DNA of 64,000 bases from Polynucleobacter sp. AP-Sving-400A-A2 (GTDB lineage: Bacteria; Pseudomonadota; Gammaproteobacteria; Burkholderiales; Burkholderiaceae): the NCBI RefSeq assembly GCF_018688155.1, contig NZ_CP061312.1, forward strand, positions 682,001-746,000, read 5' to 3'. Below, one piece after another: positions 24,113-32,402 of this stretch. Position numbers and translations under genes: made by a program. Under the pieces are notes generated by a model, which did not search any database, was not told where the DNA came from, and worked only from the letters and a program-made list of their open reading frames with translations. Numbering within the stretch: the stretch's first letter is position 1; each line of letters opens with the position of its first letter.

Positions 24113-24850
24113 ATGCTTACCATATCGAAGCTGCTAATGGCATCTTTAGTGAAAAAACATCAAGATCCCAGCAAAATGAATAATCCCCCAAATGACGCAG
24201 TTGGCGCTACTGGAAAAGTGAAGCAAGCCATTATGGTTTGGGACATACCGGTGAGGGTATCTCATTGGCTTCTAGTAATTTGTTTTGCAGGCGCTTGGCT
24301 CAGCTCAGAGAGTGAGAGTTGGATCTTGATTCACTATGCATTTGGCTACACAGCATGCCTGCTGGTTCTCATCCGATTGGTATGGGGATTGATTGGTACC
24401 CGTTACGCTAGATTTAGTCAATTTCTCAAAAGTCCTCGGGCAGTCATTGAGCACTTTATGGCCATGTTACGTGGCCACCCCCATCACGATATTGGCCACA
24501 ATCCAGCGGGTGCTTTAGTCATGCTTGTGCTGATGTTGCTCATACTGTTGATTGGCTTTACAGGCTATCTATCGGTTAAAGAATTTTTAGGTAACTTTGC
24601 ATCAGAGGCTCATGAAGCAGTTGCCAGTTTGGCGCTTGGCTTAGTCATCATCCACATCATTGCGGCCATTGGCATGAGCCTGATCGAAAGACAGAATCTC
24701 GTCAGATCCATGGTGAATGGTAAAAAACAGGGTATGCCAGAGCAGGGGATACGTTATCCGCAATATGTCATTGGCGCCTTGATCTTTTTGGGCGCGCTTT
24801 ACTTTTTCTATCTGATTTTGAGCAGTGGCTTGCCTAGTCTGACTCAGTAA
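24113..24850 (+). CDS. Cytochrome b561-family protein
   Basis: 245 aa, a four-helix dihaem membrane cytochrome (Ni,Fe-hydrogenase cytochrome b type). The first haem His lies in VWDIPVRVSHWLLVICF (about residue 55); further His residues occur in WILIHYAFGYTACLL, in the HPHHDIGHNPAGALVML segment before helix 3, and in ALGLVIIHIIAAIG. A final C-terminal transmembrane segment follows. It carries electrons between the quinone pool and a periplasmic or membrane partner, but no cytochrome c, hydrogenase or molybdoenzyme is adjacent. GGAG precedes the start; a GTG one codon upstream is equally possible. The kinase follows 47 bp on. Confidence 0.87.
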   Translation: MLTISKLLMASLVKKHQDPSKMNNPPNDAVGATGKVKQAIMVWDIPVRVSHWLLVICFAGAWLSSESESWILIHYAFGYTACLLVLIRLVWGLIGTRYARFSQFLKSPRAVIEHFMAMLRGHPHHDIGHNPAGALVMLVLMLLILLIGFTGYLSVKEFLGNFASEAHEAVASLALGLVIIHIIAAIGMSLIERQNLVRSMVNGKKQGMPEQGIRYPQYVIGALIFLGALYFFYLILSSGLPSLTQ

Positions 24851-24897
24851 GATTGGCCGTTGTTGTCTGGGCTGATGATCGTTGTACGATAGACAGT

Positions 24898-26337
24898 ATG
24901 AAGCTTTTGATTGCCCTTTATTTCTTTATCCTAGCCACGATTCAGTTGGGCTTGTTATTGGGTATCTATCACTATCACCGCTCTCAGAGCGAGCTCAGGC
25001 CAAATCGATACTGGATGGGCTCTTTGATGATAAATATCACTGGCTTATTCATCTTTGCTAGCGGCATTCTCGTCATCCAAGATCTACAAAAGCCCGAATT
25101 TAATTTCACCATAGCCAACTCTCTACTTTATATCGCTGCTGTTTTTCAACTCCTGTTTTGTCAATCTCTGATTGGACCGGTCAGTAAGCGAATGCAATAT
25201 GGCTTTGCGCTCTCTGTCATTATTTTTGTGCCGACTTTTGAATATTTTCGTCTTTATGGAAGCTACGAGATCCGCACCATACTTATGTGTGCAATAGCCG
25301 TCATATTCTTCTCGTGGCAAATTGCGATACTCAGGCAAAAAAGAGGTTTAGAGCTTTCCAGACAATTAATGTATTTGCAATACGCAACTGCTGCCGAGCT
25401 TCTTTTTGCATTAGGGCGTTTAGGGGTTCTAGCCTCTACCGGTTTTACCATTAGTAGGCTGGAGCAAATTCCACAGTTATTGATCCTGCTCACTATTGGT
25501 CAGTTAGTGATCAATACACTCTCTTACATTGCGCTAGGGGGGTATTGGACGGAAAAGGTTGTCTTAGCAAATGCAAAATCCCAGACTGAGAATGATGAAA
25601 TCAAGGCGCTCCTAGCTGAGCGAGAGAGTTTAATATCCCAGTTACTCAAAGCTAACAAAACAGTCGCAACTGGCGCCTTATCTGCTTCGATTGCCCATGA
25701 GCTTAATCAGCCATTGGGCGCTACATCTTTAAATATTCAATTTTTGCAAAAGAAGCTCGCTGAAGGAAGTTTAAGCTTTGAACATAATCAAGAGATCTTA
25801 TCTGCGCTACTGTCTGATAATCAAAGGGCGTCAAATATCATTCGGTCACTCCGATCTATCTTCTCCGATGGAAAAGTTGGCACTGAACAAACCGAGCTTG
25901 GCGAATTAATCGAATCTGTTCTGAAGATCACCAAGCCAGAAATTGCATCAAAAAATATCCAGATTGTCCTTAGGCTCGCACCAGGAACATGGGCCAATGT
26001 CAACAGAGTAGAAATTCAGCAGGTCCTCCTCAATTTAATTAACAATGCCACTCAAGCGCTTGCAGATTCTGGCGTCAAGCCTAGGACCTTGCAGATAGAA
26101 TGCTCTCGCGTTGCAGGAGGCGTCCAAATACTGGTCATTGACAGTGGCCCTGGCATCTCTTCAGATGCCCAGTCTCATCTATTTGAATTGCTCTCAAGCA
26201 ATAAGTGCTCCGGCATGGGCTTGGGTTTATGGCTTTGCCAACACATTGTGTCTCGTCATGGCGGTCATTTGCGCTTTCAAGATGCCCCAAGTGGGGGCGC
26301 TCAATTTACGATCTTCTTACCCTCAATACAAGGCTAG
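24898..26337 (+). CDS. Membrane sensor histidine kinase, orphan
   Basis: 479 aa. About seven hydrophobic segments fill residues 1-220 (start LLIALYFFILATIQLGLLLG), a 7TM-type input domain. A short coiled coil (NDEIKALLAERESLISQLLKANKTV) leads to the H box SIAHELNQPLGA with the phospho-His at about 265. The N box LLNLINNATQAL, G1 DSGPGIS and G2 GMGLGLWL follow. ATG 24898 is used; upstream only a TTG is in frame. No response regulator is adjacent, so the partner is elsewhere. Co-orientation with the cytochrome b561 gene hints at redox or quinone sensing, which is inference. Confidence 0.9.
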   Translation: MKLLIALYFFILATIQLGLLLGIYHYHRSQSELRPNRYWMGSLMINITGLFIFASGILVIQDLQKPEFNFTIANSLLYIAAVFQLLFCQSLIGPVSKRMQYGFALSVIIFVPTFEYFRLYGSYEIRTILMCAIAVIFFSWQIAILRQKRGLELSRQLMYLQYATAAELLFALGRLGVLASTGFTISRLEQIPQLLILLTIGQLVINTLSYIALGGYWTEKVVLANAKSQTENDEIKALLAERESLISQLLKANKTVATGALSASIAHELNQPLGATSLNIQFLQKKLAEGSLSFEHNQEILSALLSDNQRASNIIRSLRSIFSDGKVGTEQTELGELIESVLKITKPEIASKNIQIVLRLAPGTWANVNRVEIQQVLLNLINNATQALADSGVKPRTLQIECSRVAGGVQILVIDSGPGISSDAQSHLFELLSSNKCSGMGLGLWLCQHIVSRHGGHLRFQDAPSGGAQFTIFLPSIQG

Positions 26338-26431
26338 GTATTAGCCCTATAGCTAATTGCCTATAGGTGTAGCAATCTTTACATTCGTGAAATATCTTTT
26401 TTACTAATACTTGTATTACATCAAGGCTTTC

Positions 26432-28534
26432 ATGAAAACCAAACTCTCCCTCATTGCCCTATCTATTACTCTCATTTCCGGCAATCCCGCTATTGCCGCT
26501 GGCGGTGGCGGTGTAGTTGCTGACCCAGGCGCAATGCAGGGTAAGCACTTTGACTCCAAGGGTAAGGCACCGTCCACATTTACGGTCGATCTACAAAATG
26601 GCTTACGTAAAACTCTGCCATTTGAAGATAAGCGCGATTTTGAAGAGTCTAAGAGAGGATTTATTGCTGCTCCTACTTATAAGACCATCATGGCGGATGC
26701 CGGTAACGTCGCCTGGGATATGGGTAGCTATGATTTCCTCTTGCAAGGTAAAGACTTTGATAGCGTTCACCCATCATTACAGCGTCAAGCGATTCTGAAT
26801 ATGGGCTACGGCCTCTATGAAGTCGTGCCAGGAAAGATTTATCAAGTGCGTGGTTTTGACTTATCCAACATCAGCTTTGTCAAAACAAATACCGGCTGGA
26901 TTGTCTTTGACCCATTGACCTCAAAAGAAACTGCTAGAGCAGCCTTGGAGTTAGTTAATGAGAAGTTAGGTAAGCGCCCAGTAGTGGCGGTGGTCTACTC
27001 CCATTCACATGCTGACCATTTTGGTGGTGTGCGCGGCGTAGTAGATGAAGCAGATGTGAAGAGCGGCAAAGTGAAAATTATTGCCCCAGCTGGTTTTATG
27101 GACCATGCCGTAGCTGAAAACGTATACGCTGGTAATGCCATGACACGCCGTTTGTATTTCCAGTATGGCGTTTTATTACCACGTAGTCCATTTGGTCACG
27201 TTGACCAGTCGATTGGTAAAAATACTGCGGCCGGTAACCTAGGCCTAATCGAACCAACCATTCTGATTAATGAGCCATTTGAAAAAATGATGGTGGATGG
27301 CGTAGAGATGGAGTTTCAGAACACCCCTGGTACAGAAGCGCCTGCAGAGATGAATACCTATTTCCCGCAGCTCAAAGCATTCTGGGCTGCTGAAAACATC
27401 ACCGTCACCATTCATAACATCTATACCTTGCGCGGCGCATTAGTACGTGATGCCTTGGCATGGTCAAAGAACATCAATAATGCTTTATATCGTTATGGCA
27501 CTGAGGCGCAAGTGATGTTTGCTTCACACTCTTGGCCGCGCTGGGGTAATGATCGCGTGCAAGAAGTCATGCGCACACAGCGTGATAGCTATGCACACCT
27601 GAACAATGAGGTTCTGCATTTGGCGAACAATGGTGTGACGATTAATGAAGTCCATAACGTCTACAAACAACCTGATAGCCTAAAGTCTCAATGGGCTGCT
27701 CACAGCTACCACGGCTCAGAAGAGCACAACAGTCGCGCTGTCATTAATCGCTATTTGGGCTACTGGGATGCAAATCCTGCGACCTTGATCCCCTTATCAC
27801 CAAAAGATTCTGCGCCACTCTACGTAGAGATGATGGGGGGTTCAGGCAAGATCATGGCAAAGGGCAAGCAGCTCTATAAGCAGGGCAAATACCGTGAAGC
27901 AATGGAGATCGTGAACAAGTTGGTTTATGCAGAGCCAAACAACACGGCAGCTAAAGATTTGCTAGCAGATATTTTTGAGCAAATTGGCTATCAAAAAGAA
28001 AGCCCAAGTGTGCGTAATAGTTTCTTGGGTGCCGCTTATGAACTACGTCATGGTATGCCTTCTGGAGCATCACCAAAGACTAACGGCCCTGACATGATCA
28101 AGGCAATGACCACAGAGCTTTGGTTGAATGCTTTAGCTATCAGCATGGACAGTAAAAAAGCTGCCGGCATGAAGTTCACCATCAACCTGAGTACCCCTGA
28201 CAATGGTGAAAAGTTTGTCGTAGAGATGAGTAATTCTGCGCTAAGCAATATCAAGGGTTACCAAGATACAAAGCCAAACCTGACTATCACCGTAAATCGT
28301 AGCGACTTAGAAAAAGTGATGGGCGGACAAACTACTTTTGAAAAACTACAGACCGAAGGCAAGGCCAAGTTTGAAGGTGATCGCAAAGCATTTGAGCAAC
28401 TGCGCAGCACGATGACTACCTTCACTCCTGATTTTGAGTTGATGCCTGGTACGAAAGCCAAAAAAGCTCCTGCCGCTAAACCAAGCAAGGAAGCGTTTGA
28501 AGCTCCTCCAATTGCTAATTCAGATGGTGCTTGA
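26432..28534 (+). CDS. Periplasmic alkylsulfatase, metallo-beta-lactamase fold (SdsA1 type)
   Basis: 700 aa with a signal peptide (MKTKLSLIALSITLISGNPAIAA). The metallo-beta-lactamase motif HSHADHFGG (about 191-199) binds two zinc ions; further ligands are expected in ETPAEMN-like NTPGTEAPAEMNTYF (Glu) and FASHSWPRWG (His). A dimerisation/TPR-like helical part follows (KQGKYREAMEIVNKLVYAEPNN). The C-terminal SCP-2-like domain (KPNLTITVNRSDLEKVMGG) binds the alkyl chain. The enzyme hydrolyses primary alkyl sulfates such as SDS to alcohol and sulfate. The length fits SdsA1/Pisa1-like enzymes. The start ATG 26432 is followed directly by the signal peptide. Confidence 0.92.
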   Translation: MKTKLSLIALSITLISGNPAIAAGGGGVVADPGAMQGKHFDSKGKAPSTFTVDLQNGLRKTLPFEDKRDFEESKRGFIAAPTYKTIMADAGNVAWDMGSYDFLLQGKDFDSVHPSLQRQAILNMGYGLYEVVPGKIYQVRGFDLSNISFVKTNTGWIVFDPLTSKETARAALELVNEKLGKRPVVAVVYSHSHADHFGGVRGVVDEADVKSGKVKIIAPAGFMDHAVAENVYAGNAMTRRLYFQYGVLLPRSPFGHVDQSIGKNTAAGNLGLIEPTILINEPFEKMMVDGVEMEFQNTPGTEAPAEMNTYFPQLKAFWAAENITVTIHNIYTLRGALVRDALAWSKNINNALYRYGTEAQVMFASHSWPRWGNDRVQEVMRTQRDSYAHLNNEVLHLANNGVTINEVHNVYKQPDSLKSQWAAHSYHGSEEHNSRAVINRYLGYWDANPATLIPLSPKDSAPLYVEMMGGSGKIMAKGKQLYKQGKYREAMEIVNKLVYAEPNNTAAKDLLADIFEQIGYQKESPSVRNSFLGAAYELRHGMPSGASPKTNGPDMIKAMTTELWLNALAISMDSKKAAGMKFTINLSTPDNGEKFVVEMSNSALSNIKGYQDTKPNLTITVNRSDLEKVMGGQTTFEKLQTEGKAKFEGDRKAFEQLRSTMTTFTPDFELMPGTKAKKAPAAKPSKEAFEAPPIANSDGA

Positions 28535-28563
28535 GTTGGGTAAGTGATAGGTGGTAAGGGGAA

Positions 28564-28592
28564 AGATGGGCTCCAAGGAGCCCATTTCTTTT
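28564..28592 (+). terminator. Terminator of the alkylsulfatase gene
   Basis: ATGGGCTCC-AA-GGAGCCCAT stem (28566-28585) followed by TTCTTTTAT. Confidence 0.78.
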
Positions 28593-28607
28593 ATCTGGAA
28601 GAGTTAG

Positions 28608-28685
28608 TTACTTAGCTTGCGAAAGCGCCACTATCCTTAGCGCCTCATTGGTATTTACATCAAGCAAAGGAGGGTGGCGAGAAAA
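28608..28685 (-). pseudogene. Decayed 3'-end copy of the CoA-transferase gene
   Basis: On the minus strand 28608-28685 still reads as RHPPLLDVNTNEALRIVALSQAK and stop, matching the C-terminus RHPPLLGEHTDEVL of the intact CoA-transferase at 29205. At DNA level, CAAAGGAGGGTG and GAAAGCGCCA blocks are shared with 29297-29309 and 29214-29223. About 40 bases have been lost between them. A stop codon lies just upstream, so it is a remnant without a gene body. The chorismate-mutase-like gene lies between the two copies. Confidence 0.65.
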
Positions 28686-28719
28686 TTAATTGAAAACTTA
28701 TCTAAAATAGGAAGTCAAA

Positions 28720-29028
28720 TTAAGTGGATGTTATCTTGGCAAACTCTTCTTTTTCTGCCTCAATAAAAGCGCTAATCATAGATCTCCATACTGCTTCAAT
28801 AACGCAGATATTTGCACCTTCTGCGAGCGCTATGCTTGTTACTTTCTCTATGACCTGATCTACTCGTTTTGGTGCCTCAACTTCTGCAGTTGTGGCCTTG
28901 AATTGCGCCGCCTGCTTTACATAGGCGCCTCGCTTGGCAATTAGAGCTACTAGCTCTTTATCTATTGAATCAATATTTCTTCTAACATCAACTATGTTCG
29001 TACATGTTTCTATGTTTGACTTTTGCAT
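28720..29028 (-). CDS. Chorismate mutase-like protein (AroQ/PchB type)
   Basis: 102 aa from ATG 29028 (GAGAG lies upstream); an in-frame start at 29091 would add 21 atypical residues. A single AroQ helical domain: VDVRRNIDSIDKELVALIAKRGAYVKQAAQFKA, then APKRVDQVIEKVTSIALAEGA and VIEAVWRSMISAFIEAEKEEF. The Arg of VRRNID, the Lys of the second helix and the ..VWRSMISAFIEAE end match PchB-like chorismate mutase or isochorismate pyruvate-lyase. It could act in aromatic amino acid synthesis or in salicylate formation; no related gene is nearby. Confidence 0.82.
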   Translation of the reverse strand: MQKSNIETCTNIVDVRRNIDSIDKELVALIAKRGAYVKQAAQFKATTAEVEAPKRVDQVIEKVTSIALAEGANICVIEAVWRSMISAFIEAEKEEFAKITST

Positions 29029-29204
29029 AACGCTCTCATATTTATTCTTGATGGATCTTGATTGTCGAGTAAAGAGAGTCCTCACAGCCATGAGGCCTAT
29101 ATTTGCATAGCAATTGCAATTGTCAAAACAATAGTAAATGCAGTGATAATTGATTCAGATTTATTCGAGCAAACTGTATCTTGCTTGTAAGAATTTCTTG
29201 CTAC

Positions 29205-30419
29205 TTAGGGATTGAAAGCGCCACCATCTTCCAGTGCTTTGAGTTCTTGCCCTGCAATACCTAATTCCTTCAGTACCTCATCGGTGTGCTCACCGAGCAA
29301 AGGAGGGTGACGAGTCACTTGTTGTGGAGTGCCCATCATCTTCACTGCAAAGCCAATATTGGGAACTTTGCCTTCAATCGGGTGATCAATCTCTATGCGC
29401 ATCTGGCGATGCTGCCCATGCTCACTATCAAATGCCTGTGGGTAGGTATTGATCGGTCCGGCCGGAATGCCTGCCGCCAACAAGAGATCTATCCATTCTT
29501 CACTAGTTTTGGCGATAAACGTTTTCTCAAGCTCAGCAGCCAGTATCAAGCGATTGGCTAGACGCAATGGATTGGTTCTAAAAAGTGGGTCTTCAAATAA
29601 TTCTGGGCGATCAATCTTATCGCAGAGGAGTTTCCAGAGTTTTTGATTGGTTGCACCCATCACAAAATAACCGTCGGCGGCTTTCATGGCCTGATAGGGT
29701 GCGCTCATATGATTGGCTGTACCCAATTTATAAGGCTCAATACCGGTACCCCAATATTGCGCTGTATCCCAGATCGAAAAGGCCAAAGCAGAATCAAATA
29801 GGGAGGCATCAATAAATTGACCTTCACCCGATTTAGTCTTACCAATATAGGCCGACAAAATTCCATAGACTGCAAAGAGTGCACAACCAATATCCGCCAC
29901 CGGAACACCAGCCTTTACAGGAGGACCATCTGGATAGCCTGTCACGCTCATGACACCAGACATGGCTTGTGCCATCAGGTCAAAGCCAGGGCGATCTGCC
30001 CACGGTCCTGTTTGCCCAAATCCTGAGATGCTGGCATAGACTAGTCCTGGGTTGAGATCTTTCAGGGAGGGGTAATCGATACCCAGTTTCTTCATAACAC
30101 CGGGACGATAGTTTTCCACCAAGATATCGGCGGTCTTCACGAGCTCAAAAAATACTTTTTTCCCGGCTTCTGTTTTGAGGTTGAGCGTTACGCTACGTTT
30201 GTTGCGATTCATATTCAGAAAGCCCATGCTATCTGAACCTTTCATCTTGAATCCCATTGCCCCGCGAGTTTGATCTCCAGTACCAGGCGGCTCAATTTTG
30301 ATGACATCGGCACCTAAGTCAGCTAACAACATGCAGCAGTAAGGGCCTGCCATAACTTGACTTACGTCAAGAACTCGAACTCCAGCTAGGGGCAAAGGCT
30401 TGCTGGTAGGTGTTTTCAT
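29205..30419 (-). CDS. Class III (CaiB/BaiF family) CoA-transferase
   Basis: 404 aa. Moves CoA between acyl-CoA and a free carboxylic acid. Family marks: LAGVRVLDVSQVMAGPYCCMLLADLGADVIKIEPPGTGD (start), NRNKRSVTLNLKTEAGK, ADILVENYRPGVMKKLG, and PGFDLMAQAMSG with the Asp that forms the acyl-anhydride in this family. The C-terminus is HPPLLGEHTDEVLKELG. ATG 30419 is taken; ATG 30422 is just as possible. Divergent from a Bug binding protein gene only about 80 bp away, a pairing common in Burkholderiales, where the two may serve uptake and CoA activation of one carboxylic acid (inference). Confidence 0.9.
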   Translation of the reverse strand: MKTPTSKPLPLAGVRVLDVSQVMAGPYCCMLLADLGADVIKIEPPGTGDQTRGAMGFKMKGSDSMGFLNMNRNKRSVTLNLKTEAGKKVFFELVKTADILVENYRPGVMKKLGIDYPSLKDLNPGLVYASISGFGQTGPWADRPGFDLMAQAMSGVMSVTGYPDGPPVKAGVPVADIGCALFAVYGILSAYIGKTKSGEGQFIDASLFDSALAFSIWDTAQYWGTGIEPYKLGTANHMSAPYQAMKAADGYFVMGATNQKLWKLLCDKIDRPELFEDPLFRTNPLRLANRLILAAELEKTFIAKTSEEWIDLLLAAGIPAGPINTYPQAFDSEHGQHRQMRIEIDHPIEGKVPNIGFAVKMMGTPQQVTRHPPLLGEHTDEVLKELGIAGQELKALEDGGAFNP

Positions 30420-30499
30420 CATTGTCTCAATAGTTTTTATATGTTTATATTGCAAAGTTCATTTACAGCACTGAATATAAAACAAAAAATGGAGACCGT

Positions 30500-31498
30500 A
30501 TGATCAATCAAGCCCCCAAACGAATTTTGCGCAGATTCGCTTTCTTGGCGCTGGGTATCTGTAGTGCTTTGTCGTTGACTGCTAATGCCCAACAGGCCTT
30601 TCCAACAAAACCTATTCGCCTAATTGTAGGCTTTGCTCCTGGTGGCGGTACGGATATTGTGGCTCGTGCTATTGCTCCTAAGATGAGTGAGATCTTAGGG
30701 CAAAGTGTCATTATTGAAAATAAATCTGGTGCGGCCGGAACGATTGGCGCAGACCTGGTTGCCAAATCCAACCCAGATGGTCATACCTTACTCATGGGCC
30801 ACTCCAACTCCAATGCGATTTCTCCATACGTTCTGAAGAATGTGCCATACAACCCAGCCACTGACTTCACGCCAATTACCTATTTAGGCTATGTACCAAA
30901 CGTGTTGGTAGTTAAGTCTTCTCTACCAGTAAACACGGTGGCGCAATTGATTTCCTTGGCGAAGCAGAACCCAGGCCAGATGACTTACGGCTCTTCCGGT
31001 ATTGGTAGTACGCAGCATTTAGCCGGTGCCTTGTTCTCGAAGATTGCTGGCGTAGAAATGAATCACGTACCTTACAAGGGTAGTGGTCAGGCGATTGTGG
31101 ATTTATTGGGTGGTCAAATCACCATGAACTTTGATACTTTGCCGCCAAACTTGCAGCAGATTCGTCAAGGCAATTTAAAAGCTCTGGCAATCTCTACCCC
31201 GAAACGCTTGGCATTACTACCGAACGTCCCTACATTTAATGAGGTAGGTATTGTTGGCTTTGATGTGACCAACTGGTATTCCGTGATGGGGCCCAAAGGC
31301 ATGGATCCTGCAGTTGTAAATAAGATTGATCAGGCCGTAAAAGCAGCCACCAATGATCCAGAGATTAAGAAAACATTGGATGCTCAAGGCTTGCAACCAG
31401 AGGGTCCAGCAACACCGGCAGCCTTTAATTTGTTCCTGGCAGGTGAGTTGGCGAAGTATCAGCGCTTGGTAAAGAGCTTAAACATCAAGGCTGAATAA
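30500..31498 (+). CDS. Bug/TctC-type periplasmic solute-binding protein
   Basis: 332 aa. Signal peptide FAFLALGICSALSLTANAQQ, cleavage near residue 31. The mature protein is a tripartite tricarboxylate transporter binding protein: FPTKPIRLIVGFAPGGGTDIVARAIAPKMSEILGQSVIIENKSGAAG is the family opening, and the rest (VPYKGSGQAIVDLLGGQI, LKALAISTPKRLALLPNVPTFNE) is equally typical. Bug proteins bind small carboxylates and are often orphans without the membrane TctA/TctB parts, as here. The ligand cannot be told from sequence. Confidence 0.92.
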   Translation: MINQAPKRILRRFAFLALGICSALSLTANAQQAFPTKPIRLIVGFAPGGGTDIVARAIAPKMSEILGQSVIIENKSGAAGTIGADLVAKSNPDGHTLLMGHSNSNAISPYVLKNVPYNPATDFTPITYLGYVPNVLVVKSSLPVNTVAQLISLAKQNPGQMTYGSSGIGSTQHLAGALFSKIAGVEMNHVPYKGSGQAIVDLLGGQITMNFDTLPPNLQQIRQGNLKALAISTPKRLALLPNVPTFNEVGIVGFDVTNWYSVMGPKGMDPAVVNKIDQAVKAATNDPEIKKTLDAQGLQPEGPATPAAFNLFLAGELAKYQRLVKSLNIKAE

Positions 31499-31535
31499 TT
31501 CAACCAAGTTATCTGATTGGGCTATAGTATTCATT

Positions 31536-31567
31536 AACCCTCTCTCTGATATGAGGGAGGGTTTTTC
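31536..31567 (+). terminator. Terminator of the Bug gene
   Basis: AACCCTCTCTC (31536-31546) pairs with GAGGGAGGGTT (31553-31563), with one G-T pair, followed by TTT. It ends only 6 bases before the next start codon, so the hydratase gene is likely read from its own weak signal or by read-through. Confidence 0.75.
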
Positions 31568-31572
31568 ATTTC

Positions 31573-32376
31573 ATGACAACAGCCATAGACTCCACTCCAG
31601 ATCGTATTGCCGAAGTTCGCTTAGAGCTTCGCAATAATATTGCGCACATTACTTTTGACCATGTTGCTGCTCGCAATGCAATGACGGTAGAAATGTATCA
31701 AAGTCTCAAATCGATTTGCGAGGATTTGGCTAAGAGTTCTTCGGCCAGAGTTGCCATTCTGAGAGGTGCCGGCGGTAAGTCCTTTGTCTCGGGCAGTGAT
31801 ATCGCCCAGTTCTCTGGATTTAACTCTGGTGAAGATGGCATTCGTTACGAAGAGGGTATTGATGCTTACCTAGCACCTTTAGCCATGTTGCCTATTCCAA
31901 CGATTGCAGTCATTGATGGTATGGCGATTGGCGGAGGGCTAGCAATTGCTAGTTGTTGCGATTTCAGAATCTCCACGCCCGATGCGCGCTTTGGAGTGCC
32001 TATTGCTAAAACACTGGGCAATTGTTTATCTGCTGGCAACGTCGCCTGGCTCGTTGCGCACCTGGGTATCAATATCGTTAAGCGCATGTTGTTATTAGCG
32101 GAGTTGGTAACTGCGCCCGAGCTGCTCAAACAGGGTTACCTACTGGGTGCTTATCCGGCTGAAGCGCTCGAGCATGAAGCAAATCAGCTAGCTGAGCGCT
32201 TAATGAGTTTGGCGCCAATTACGCAAAAATCTAGTAAACAAACTCTTGCAAGAATCATCAAAAATAATTTACCCGATTGCAATGATCTCATTCGAGAGTG
32301 CTATGGCAGCAATGACTTTAGGAATGGCGTAGCTTCGTTTCTGGATGGTAAGCCACCATCCTGGTCTGGAAAGTAA
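31573..32376 (+). CDS. Enoyl-CoA hydratase/isomerase family protein
   Basis: 267 aa crotonase-fold protein. The two oxyanion-hole segments are RGAGGKSFVSGSDIAQF (about 76-92) and AVIDGMAIGGGLAIASCCDFRIS (about 114-136), followed by ARFGVPIAKTLGN and the C-terminal helical part. In the usual first catalytic Glu position after GGG lies the Ala-rich GGGLAIASCCD and the second region reads AKTLGN, so the two-Glu hydratase dyad is not obvious; it may be an isomerase, hydrolase or decarboxylase of this family. Substrate unknown. Confidence 0.85.
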   Translation: MTTAIDSTPDRIAEVRLELRNNIAHITFDHVAARNAMTVEMYQSLKSICEDLAKSSSARVAILRGAGGKSFVSGSDIAQFSGFNSGEDGIRYEEGIDAYLAPLAMLPIPTIAVIDGMAIGGGLAIASCCDFRISTPDARFGVPIAKTLGNCLSAGNVAWLVAHLGINIVKRMLLLAELVTAPELLKQGYLLGAYPAEALEHEANQLAERLMSLAPITQKSSKQTLARIIKNNLPDCNDLIRECYGSNDFRNGVASFLDGKPPSWSGK

Positions 32377-32402
32377 GTCCAGCTCTTAGACATATCAGAG
32401 AT

